A stretch of 64,000 bases of DNA, from assembly GCF_020283565.1 (NCBI RefSeq), contig NC_060061.1, positions 23,597,362 to 23,661,361 on the forward strand, written 5' to 3'. This DNA comes from Trifolium pratense (taxonomy: Eukaryota; Streptophyta; Magnoliopsida; Fabales; Fabaceae). The notes under the pieces were generated by a model that was not told the origin of the DNA, made no database searches, and saw only the letters and a list, made by a program, of their open reading frames with translations. Made by a program: the position numbers and the translations under genes. This document shows, piece after piece, positions 51,136 to 60,400 of this stretch. The first letter of the stretch is position 1. Each line of letters starts with the position of its first letter.

Positions 51136-51988
51136 ATATGCGTAATCTTTGAGTTTTAGTCCAGTGCAAAACAAAATTAATATATATTTGAGATCCTACA
51201 TGTTACCATGACCAAAATAAATTGTCAAAGGACAAAACTTGTGTACAGTTCCATATACACAGTTCTTACTGTGCTAAATATATGGAGGAAAGTTATTTTT
51301 ATTTAAAAACAATTTTCTTTTTCTTTTTTTAATTAAAAAATATAAATAACTACATTTTTGTGAGAGGAACAGGAAAAAACTGCATCTAAAAAAATGCATA
51401 TAAATTTTGTCCATAGTCAAATATTAACCAATATACGTGTGTGACCGTGCTCCTCTAATCATTTTATTTAGTAAGCTTTTCATCGAATGGAAGTGCATGA
51501 GAACATGGAAATTATTATAAGAATCAATAATTACACATACATAAACTTTTTGTTGATCCCCACTTATATACATTCCTCCTCAATTTCTTCTTTCAACTTC
51601 GAGATTTCATACCCCGAGGGCTAAAGTTTTGTTCCCATGCACTTGTCTAGTAAAATAGAGCCAATAGAGATAACCACGCCATCAATTTCTAACCAAATAG
51701 TTGATATTGTGACAGCAATACAAGTTGTGACATGTGCAATCAGTTAGACTTTTTATTATTATAAAAAAAAAAAAAAACTAGTAATCTATACCATGTTATG
51801 TTACACAATCATAATACGATACAGTTACAGTAAAATGTTGCAATTAATCTGGACCGTCTGATTTCTATCGGCGGATGAGATGATTTTACTTCATAAAATT
51901 GTATTTTAAATCTGAATCATCTAATCTCAAATAAACGATCATGATTGATTATGGCGTGAAACTGCGTCATTTTTTGACAGCCATGAAT
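51136..51988. other. intergenic DNA
   Basis: No recognisable gene or element. Confidence 0.4.
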
Positions 51989-52276
51989 CTAGATACGTTG
52001 TGTCACCAACCATGTTATGAAATGCCTAATGCATTTTTCTAACTCATAATGAAGGATGTTAAATGTTACATACAAACACAAAAATCCAGTGAAATAGGCA
52101 GCAAGATAAGTTATGAAGGTGAATTGGGAGGCATGTCCATCGAACGGATGGCCCGCTCCTTGACTTTTATAAACCTTGATTAGGCCCACAAGTTGAGGTG
52201 GCTTGCATGATTGATTCATTTGTTCATAGCTATATACAAAATCCAATTGTTGAGTAGAGGATGCATGGTCCTTCAT
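51989..52276 (-). CDS. unidentified small ORF, 95 aa
   Basis: Open minus-strand frame with a hydrophobic segment FTFITYLAAYFTGFLCLYVTFNIL (about residues 52-75), suggesting one membrane span. The N-terminus is polar and Gln-rich (SSTQQLDFVYSYEQMNQSC). I recognise no family. Composition looks more protein-like than surrounding DNA, but it could be the tail of a degraded gene. It lies 190 bp from the Tat retrotransposon insertion. Confidence 0.3.
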   Translation of the reverse strand: MKDHASSTQQLDFVYSYEQMNQSCKPPQLVGLIKVYKSQGAGHPFDGHASQFTFITYLAAYFTGFLCLYVTFNILHYELEKCIRHFITWLVTQRI

Positions 52277-52464
52277 TGCTCGTACATGATGTATACCTAA
52301 TTTGAGGTAGACAAAAACTTCTTCTGCATGGAAGTACTCACTTTTTGGTGCATGTTATAATCTTGGGATTTGAGAAATCGGCATATAATATATGTAACTT
52401 TATCTTCTCTTCTTGTCCTTTTTGACCAGACAAATGTTAGTTGCAGTAATATGTTATAGGGAAT

Positions 52465-52864
52465 TGATCGTGTAGACCAGAAAGATGCGACCTCGCCGGC
52501 GTTTGCGGTGGTTGAGAGCGTTTCAGACCCCTGTTGGAGCGGAGGGGGGTTGTGTACCTGCAGGCACTCCGACGCTCAAGTCAGTATGTGTGTAAGGTTT
52601 TCTTAGCTATAAAATGCGTACCTTGCAAATGAAGTGGAGATGCATATATATAGCCCCCAGCGCTGGGCTAAGGCCCTTGATGACATTAATGGCCATCAAG
52701 TGGCTGCCGGAAAACGGCTTGGAGGCCTTGATGTGCAGTAAATGCTCATCATTCCGGTTTACGGCCGTTACAATACGCAAGGGTATCTGACCGTTAGGAC
52801 GTGCTCGGATGGTATATGTGTTCGACACCCTCTGATGCTCGAGCTCTAAGCTCGGCCCAGAACA
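52465..52864 (-). repeat. 3' LTR of the Tat element
   Basis: 400 bp; identical to the other LTR except position 52782 (g here, a at 63590). Confidence 0.97.
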
Positions 52865-52880
52865 GGAGCCCCCCAAGTCG
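52865..52880 (-). promoter_or_regulatory. polypurine tract
   Basis: On the minus strand the sequence cgacttggggggctcc abuts the 3' LTR, the position and composition of the plus-strand primer tract. Confidence 0.75.
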
Positions 52881-53114
52881 TTATGCTCGTAGGCGAGGGT
52901 AATGACTTGAAGCTTTATCGATTCATCTCGATTTACCGAACGTAACAGATCCGAGCTGGGCAGCTGAATTTTCGCAGTGTCCCTGTGGTCAAAGTCAAGC
53001 CTTGGAAAGGGAAAATCGTTTATTCCAAGTGGTCAATCCTAGGTTTCTGCAGCCGCCTCTCGCATTTATGGGATGTCAGGTGTGGTGACTGGTCCTTTGG
53101 GCGGCAAGTTTTGC

Positions 53115-53120
53115 TATAAA
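53115..53120 (+). promoter_or_regulatory. TATA box for small antisense gene
   Basis: tataaa in gctataaatacttgc, about 50 bp upstream of the ATG at 53169, on the strand opposite gag-pol. Confidence 0.6.
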
Positions 53121-53168
53121 TACTTGCTTATCCTTTGGCTTCCCATATCCTGAGTTTGAAGGCTAGCG

Positions 53169-53525
53169 ATGGATAATAGGGATTCCAAGAAGGTTGTTGC
53201 TGATGGCTCTGAGTCTCGAAGAGGAAGAAAGAGAGCGGAGGTTCCTAAGCCTGCGCCGGCTCGTTCTCAAAAGGGGAAAGAAGCTAAGGTGATGTTCCCT
53301 TCCTCGGATACTTCTGATACCTCAAGTTCCGACGAATCGGCGGATTTCATTGGGGCAATCGAGGAGTTCCTGAGGGCTCGTCAATCTCCCCACCTCTATC
53401 CTCCTGGCCCTGCCTCTGGTGAAGGAGGGTCCCAGGTTGGGAAAGAGGCTAAGATATGGCCAGAGGAGGTGCTGTGGACTGATTCGGATTCCGCAATTAG
53501 CTCAGGTTCCGAGCACGAGGATTAG
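53169..53525 (+). CDS. small acidic antisense ORF of the Tat element (118 aa)
   Basis: Runs opposite to gag-pol, between the 3' LTR and the larger antisense gene. The product starts MDNRDSKKVVADG and has a basic, nuclear-signal-like stretch SRRGRKRAEVPKP (residues ~17-29). Two Ser/Asp/Glu-rich acidic blocks follow (SSDTSDTSSSDESADF and the C-terminal DSDSAISSGSEHED). It has its own TATA box 50 bp upstream, and an AT-rich likely polyadenylation region follows (attaatataataatttt). I recognise no domain. A host-derived or element-specific accessory protein is possible; translation is unproven. Confidence 0.5.
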   Translation: MDNRDSKKVVADGSESRRGRKRAEVPKPAPARSQKGKEAKVMFPSSDTSDTSSSDESADFIGAIEEFLRARQSPHLYPPGPASGEGGSQVGKEAKIWPEEVLWTDSDSAISSGSEHED

Positions 53526-54149
53526 GTGCTCGGTTCCCCTTGTAATCCTCTTCCCTTTGTAATGGACTATCATTAATATAATAATTTTCCTTTGAATTTT
53601 CCGAGCATAGTTTATTTGCACTCATGCTTTATGTATGCCTTTAATTTAAATGATGTCGAGGATTTTCCGAACGATCCCGAGCGGACTTTTCGATCGAAAA
53701 CCGTACTCCCTTTTCGAGCATGTTTTCGACTTTACAAATTTGTCGAGGAATACGGTGTTCTTATTCGGTTGCTGCGGCCTTCCCCGTATTTTTAGCAAAG
53801 AAATAAGGGGAATGGAATCCGAGGATCTTGCATTACCTTTTTTGGTTGCGATTTTCTCGAGATGTGGTGTCTTGGATTTCGCGAGATTTGCGCGAGCAGA
53901 CGGGTGTGACTTGAAAGGACGAGTCGCTTCGTTTCCTTTCGCCACGTGTAAAGGCTATGAAATAGCACTCGAGTGGCTATTCTCTGAGATTTGAATTTCG
54001 AGGTCGCCTTGGACCGTTGGATTGTCGCGCCTTTTCGTTTCTCCTGAGATCAAATCTGAGCCACTTGATCGTGATTGATCCGGACCGTTGGATCGATCCT
54101 GTGGTTCAGATGGAAGCGGCGCGAATTTTCCTGTACGGATGCGTTGGCC
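53526..54149. other. non-coding spacer between the two antisense genes
   Basis: Likely terminator of the small gene and promoter of the next. It has tcgag-rich words and gatccggaccgttggatcgatcc-type local inversions (54075-54100), but no convincing ORF. Confidence 0.45.
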
Positions 54150-54158
54150 TATATATAG
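54150..54158 (+). promoter_or_regulatory. TATA box of the larger antisense gene
   Basis: tatatatag. It is followed by a CT-rich leader with an apparent leader intron: donor caacaa|gtaagt at 54308 and acceptor ttttcag at 54729, nine bases before the ATG at 54739. Confidence 0.65.
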
Positions 54159-54738
54159 GAGGGAGGTTTTTTCGTTTGAAACTTTACAGTTTCTTACTCA
54201 TTTTCTCCATCGTTTGGCCTTTCCTTTTCAAGCTTCCTCTGGTGGTTTTGCTCCTCCGGCGTTTTTCTACTACAAACTCCTTACTCCTATCTTCATTTAA
54301 CCAACAAGTAAGTGTTTCATCCTTTTAATCTTTGAAGATTTTGTCTGGATTTTACTTTGGATTGTTGTAGATAGTTCACGCGGTAGGGGGTTGTAGTGTG
54401 TGTTTTTCATGTAGCTTGGGTAGTCTTTTTGGAGGTTGTAGATGGTGATTAGCGCCCTTTTCCCCCCAAAAGAAGGGTTTTTCGCGGTTTCTAGGCGAAA
54501 AATCGCTTGTTTTCACCAACTGACGGTTGGGTTCTATCTTAGAACAGTGTCGAGCACCACATGCATTTCGTGCTCGGTTGTTTACATGAATTTCGCGTTC
54601 GGAGAGATTATTTGTCACCTTTAGTTTCCGCGTAATCTTTTGTTTGAGATCCTCGCCCTTTCGCTTGATTTGGCGGTGGAAGGGTGGATTTGAATGTCGA
54701 ATTCATTTTTCCTTCCTCTGCTTTTTCAGGTTTTCTAG

Positions 54739-56765
54739 ATGGCTGAGGGATCTCAAAGTGACTTCACGTTCATAGATCAACAGCCTTCCTCATCAATTCG
54801 CATCCGAGCCGACGTTTCGTGGGTGGCGGATGAACCCCGAGAGACGGAGTCAGTTTATCAGGATTGCGAGAGTGACATCCCAGAGACGATGTGCACGGAT
54901 ATTCAGACTCCTCCTACCGAAGACTTCGAGGTGCGGATTCCCACTGCTCGCCACAGGATCTGCGGCAATTGGGCTTGGGGGACGATCCCCATGTACGAGA
55001 TTGCTTTTAAGCATCTGGGAATTCGACTGCCCTTCACCGATCTGGAAGTGTCCATCTTTCGGCATCTTCGGTTAGCCCCTTCTCAACTTCACCCGAACTC
55101 GTTGGCCTTTATCAAGGCTTTCGAAAAGACCGCTGAGTATTTGGGTCTGGGTCCCACCTTGCCTTTATTTTTCTATCATTTTGGCCTTCAACGGAGCTGT
55201 CCTCGGGGGGAACAGGCGAAAGGGAAGCTCGCGAAGGGAGCCCCAGTACCGGGCACCAAGCATGGATGAGTTTCTTTGAGGCAACGGAAACGCCTCTTTG
55301 ATATGTTTGACGAGTCGGTACGGGGGTTCAAGTCCGTGTTCTATGGAGTTAGGCCAATCACGACGAAAGGTTGGAACAATTTCGTTCGTAGGGGGCATCG
55401 AATTGATGAGCTTGGACAGGAAGTGCTTGATGAGCAGGGTCTCCCTATAGAGGAGGATTTTGCTAGATTCCCGTTCTATTGGCGCAGGGATCATTATTCC
55501 ATGTCGACCAAAGAATTTGTGTTTACGCTGGGAGCGTTATCAGCTGAGGAGAGAGCTGACTATAAAAAATTATTAGAGTTTGTGGAGGGCTTGCCTCCTT
55601 TCCTTCTGAGTGACTCGAATGGCGAGCCTTTGCTTGGGGAAGATGGTCGAAGGTTGACCTGCCCGAAGGTGATCGCTACGAAAGAGTTGCTCGCCTGCGA
55701 TACCTCGGAAAAATTGACCGCTTTTTGGAGTATGCTCGCAGCTTTCTTTTATTTACTTTTTTACTAACTGTTTTTGCTTCTTTTACTTGCTCGCCTTCTG
55801 TTTTGCTAACCGTTGCTCTGATTTGCGTAGGTACAATGACCAGTGGATCTGCCGCTCTCCGCAAAGCTCGTGCCGCCAAGAACAAGAGGGAGGCGAGCAG
55901 TGCTGCTACAACTTCTTCTGCCCCTCAGTCTCCCACAGCTTCCAACGTGGATCGCTCGAAGAGGACTCGACTGGAGGAGGAAACCTCTTCTCGTCAGGAT
56001 CATGTGGTTGTGGATCTTTCTGGCCAGGATGATCCTCCTCTCCCCGGTCCCCACAGGTTGACTGCCGGCGTTCCTGCCGACGATTTTGTCCTCCCTCCAC
56101 TCTATGCTCATAGCGAGTTACTGACCGGAGTTACCAAAGTGAAGATTAACCCGGCGGACGAAGCCATCCTTTCGGATATGGGTCCTGAGACTCTCCGTGC
56201 CGAAATAGCCGCTCAATCCATGGCTTTGCTCAAATTGGTCGAGGTGGCGACCTTTTTGAATGGTCGGGAGTGCAGGTATTTGGAGGAGAGGGACGAAGCT
56301 CGCAAGGAGTTGCCTTCGTTGCAGCGAAGGTTGGCAGAATCCGAGGCCTCCTGCGAGGTGTTCAGGGAGGAGCGCAAGACCCTCTCGGCCAATCTCAAGG
56401 AAGCGGAGGATAGGCTCAAGACGGTGTCCGAGGAGAGGGATAGTGCCGTGCAGAAGGTTGATGAGCAGAAGGGTTTGATTGGCGAGCTGGAAGGGAAATT
56501 GGAGAGGCTCCAAGTCACCGGGGTTGTTGAAGATCGGGAGAAGGAGCTCGATCCTCAAGGGGAGTATGCTTCCTCCTCTCGTGCTGATCTGATCGCCAAG
56601 ATCCAGGAGCTTGAGTCCAACATGGTGGCTGCTGCAGCCTTTAGTTTTAACAACGCAGTGGCTCAGCTCAGGATTCTCAACCCCGGCTTGATCGAGGAGG
56701 GTTTGGATGAGGAGAAGGAGGTGCGGGGTGGAGCTATTGTTACTCCTGATGATGATGAAGTGTAA
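54739..56765 (+). pseudogene. antisense gene (aORF) of the Tat element, putative gypsy type transposon domain
   Basis: Spliced plus-strand gene opposite to gag-pol. Exons 54739-55729 and 55831-56765 join in phase (Ser codon split A|GT), giving 641 residues. Residues ~70-170 (ICGNWAWGTIPMYEIAFKHLGIRLPFTD...FFYHFGLQRS) match the plant 'putative gypsy type transposon' (Transposase_28-like) domain, continued by FDESVRGFKSVFYGVRP and AFWS. The C-terminal ~250 residues are a Glu/Arg/Lys-rich coiled coil (LPSLQRRLAESEASCEVFREER...). Antisense genes of this kind are known in Tat/Ogre-lineage elements. One in-frame TGA at 55267, where the context GWVSL suggests Trp, breaks it after codon 176. A leader intron and TATA box lie upstream. 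Function is unknown in the family. Confidence 0.8.
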
Positions 56766-57470
56766 ATTTGTTTTTCTTCCTTTATTTTGTCCGGGCGTTT
56801 GCCCTTCTGATGTAATTGACAATTATGGCCCTTCGGGGTCTTTAACTATTAGTGCTTTAATTTATTCTCTTGTCTTTTTACCTTTATCTCATATCTAGAT
56901 TTAGGGTTTGTATGATGATGCTTTTAATTTCCTCTAAATGTCGAATCGGCCGTTTATACGCTTCAACGTTTTTAGGTTCGTGCGTTGAATATTTTTTCAT
57001 TGCGATGACCTGTATGCTTGCGCTCGACTAGTTTTGAGGTTTTTAACTTGATAAATTTCCAAACATTCTATGCGCCGAGCTATGTGATTTTTCGCGCTAG
57101 TGTGTGTCTGGATGGTGGTCATCGTTATGATAGCTGGTACCATTGATGCCGAACTTAGAGGGTGCGGGGAACCATTCTAAGTGTTTGGAGATGTTAATCC
57201 AAACTAATAACGAGGAGAGGGGCTGTTGTTAAGCTTTCCTCCTCGGGGTGTGAACATCCCATCGCGAGCTGGGGTTCTACCGAGCGTGTACTACGACGAT
57301 GGTGCTCCGTGGTCTAGAACTATCCTCGCCAACATCATCGAGTTCCAAATGCCTCGACTTTGTTTTATATTTTAAGATTCATGCCCGTACCTAAGCACTC
57401 CTCCGTTGTATAGGCGTGCTTCTCATGGGCGAAGACACAGCCTTCGTCGAGGGATGGCTTGGAGCTTCCC
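56766..57470. other. spacer between antisense gene 3' end and gag-pol 3' end
   Basis: Convergent ends of the plus-strand antisense gene and the minus-strand polyprotein gene. T-rich likely polyadenylation region at 56766-56890; no ORF of note. Confidence 0.5.
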
Positions 57471-60400
57471 TCAACTGTAGTATTGTTTGAGCTTTTCGGC
57501 ATTCCAAGGTCGTGGAATTTCTTTTCCGTAAAGATCTTCCAAATAATAAGCGCCGTTTTCGGTTTTGGCTCGGACACGATATGGTCCTTCCCAATTTGCC
57601 GCGAGTTTACCCTCGCGAGAATCTTTTTGGTTGCGTCGGAGTACTAGTGTCCCAACGTCAAATTCTCGCTTGATGACCTTTCTGTCATGCCGTTTTGCTA
57701 TTTTTTGTTTCAAAGTAGCTTCTCGGAGGGCTGCACCATCTCGGAGTTCCTCCAAGAGGTCGAGCTCCTCTCTGAGCATTTCGTGGTTGTCTTCCCCTTC
57801 GAGGGGTACTTCCGTTCGGAAGGAGGATGCTCCGGTTTCTACTGGAATTACGGCCTCTGTTCCGTACGTCAGTCGGAAGGGCGTTTCTCCCGTTGTAGAA
57901 TGTGGAGTGGTTCGGTAAGACCAGAGTACGCTGTGTAGTTCTTCTGTCCATTTTCCCTTTGCTTCATCCAACCTTCTTTTGAGTCCTCGTAGTATAACCC
58001 TATTTGCAGCTTCGGCTTGGCCGTTCGTTTGAGGGTGTTCGACAGAGGTGAAATGTTGGGTTGTACCTATTTTTGCCATGAATTCTCGCACTTTCTTGTC
58101 TGTGAATTGAGTCCCGTTATCTGTAACGACAACTTGAGGGATCCCAAACCTCGCAAGTATATTGCGTTTGAAGAATCGCAACACGTTGAATGTTGTGATG
58201 TGGGCGAGAGGTTCGGCTTCGATCCATTTCGTGAAGTAGTCGACAGCTACTATTAAATATTTATTTTGTCCTGCTGCCGTTGGAAACGGTCCTAAGAGGT
58301 CCATCCCCCACCAAGAAAACGGCCACGGGGACGATAGCGTTTTTAGCTCATTTGGAGGGGCCAAGTGCATATCTCCGTGACGTTGGCATTTGTCGCATTT
58401 TTTGACATGCTCTTTTGCGTCTGCTTGCATGGTAGGCCAATAGAATCCTGCTCGCAAGGCCTTTCTGGCCAAGGAGCGTCCACCGATGTGTTGACCGTTT
58501 ATTCCTTCGTGGATCTCGCCGAGGATCGAGGCTACCTCGCTTTCCTCGACGCACCTTAGTAGAGGGGTGGCGAATTCTCGGCGGTACATTTTTCCATTTA
58601 GGATTACGTATGCGCAGGCTCTCCTTTTTACCTTAGCCGCCTCCTTCTTATCAAGTGGGAGGTTTCCAGTGTTCAGAAATTCGAACACGGGTGTCATCCA
58701 GCTGTTGGCGTCGATCTCGCATATCAGGAATACCTCGGTGGGTTTCACTATGCTTGGTTTGGATAGCGTTTCCTGAATAAGCGATTGATTTCCGCCTTTC
58801 TTTTTCTTAGTGCTCGCGAGCTTTGATAAGATATCTGCTCTTGCATTGTGTTCGCGAGGAACGTGCTTGATTTCGGTTTGTCTGAATTTGGTTAATTTTT
58901 CTTTGATCAAGTTTAAATATTCCGTGAGTCGCTCGTCTTTTGTTTGGTATTCCCCGGTTATTTGTGATGCGACGAGCTGTGAGTCCGTGAATATTTTAAT
59001 TTCCTCGGCTTCCATATCCTGAGCCAACCTTAATCCTGCCAAGAAAGCTTCGTATTCGGCTTGGTTGTTTGTGGTTGGAAAGGCGAGCTCGAGTGAAACT
59101 TCTATGAGCGCTCCTTCACCGCTTTCGAGTATGATACCTGCACCACTCCCTTGTGGATTCGAGGATCCATCTACGAAGATGGTCCATTTGTTTTTGTCCG
59201 GAGTAGATGGTGTGGTCATCTCGGCTATGAAGTCTGCTAGCACTTGGGCTTTTAAAGCCTTTCTGCTTTCGAAAAAGATTTCGAATTCGGACAACTCGAG
59301 CGACCATTTTAGCATTCGTCCTGTCATATCCGGCCTCGCAAGGAGTTGCTTAATTGGTTGATCCGTTCGAACCACGATGGAATGAGCTAAGAAATAGTGT
59401 CTTAGCTTCCTCGCGGCCATGACTACTGCTAAGGCCGTTTTTTCAATCTGTAAGTATCGGAGTTCTGGTCCTTGCAGAGCCTTACTCACGAAATAGACGG
59501 GTTTTTGCCCTTGCTCGGTTTCTCTTATGAGAACGGCGCTGATGGCCTCCGATGCTACGGCGAGATAAAGATACAAGGTTTCCCCTTCGTTGGGTCGTGT
59601 TAAGACTGGAGGTTCGGATAGTGCTCGTTTTAAGTGTTGTAGCGCATCCTCGCATTCTTTTGTCCATTCAAATGCGGATTTTTTTCTAAGTAATTTGAAT
59701 AAAGGTAGCGCGTGTTGAGCAGATTTTGCGACAAAACGAGATAAGGCCGTGAGCATCCCGTTTAATGATTGGATTGATTTCTTTGAGTCCGGCGTAGGGA
59801 ATTCAAAGAATGCTCTGCATTTATCGGGGTTGGCTTCGATTCCTCTTTCGGTTAAGTAAAACCCGAGGAATTTCCCAGCTTTTACGCCGAACGTGCATTT
59901 TTCAGGATTGAATCTCATGTTATACTTTCTCGCTTGGTCGAATACTCTTTTTAGATGGGCTGTATGATCGACTTCCTCTTCGGATTTGACGATCATATCA
60001 TCCATGTAGACTTCGAGCATGTCACCGATTTCATTATTGAAGACTTTGTTCATCATCCTTTGGTATGTGGCGCCTGCGTTTTTAAGCCCGAAAGGCATTA
60101 CGTTGTAATAATAATTACCGGATTCGGTCATAAACGTTGTTTTCTTTTTATCGATTTCAGCCATTTTTATTTGATTATAACCCGAGTACGCATCCATAAA
60201 CGATAGTAATTTAAATCCTGATGAATTATCTACTAATTTGTCTATGTTAGGTAAAGGGTAAGCGTCTTTAGGGCAAGCCCTATTAAGATCGGTATAATCA
60301 ACACACATGCGCCATTTTCCATTCGATTTCTTAACAAGTACAACATTGGATAGCCAGGTGGTATACCTAGCTTCCGAAATGAAATTTGCCTCGAGGAGGT

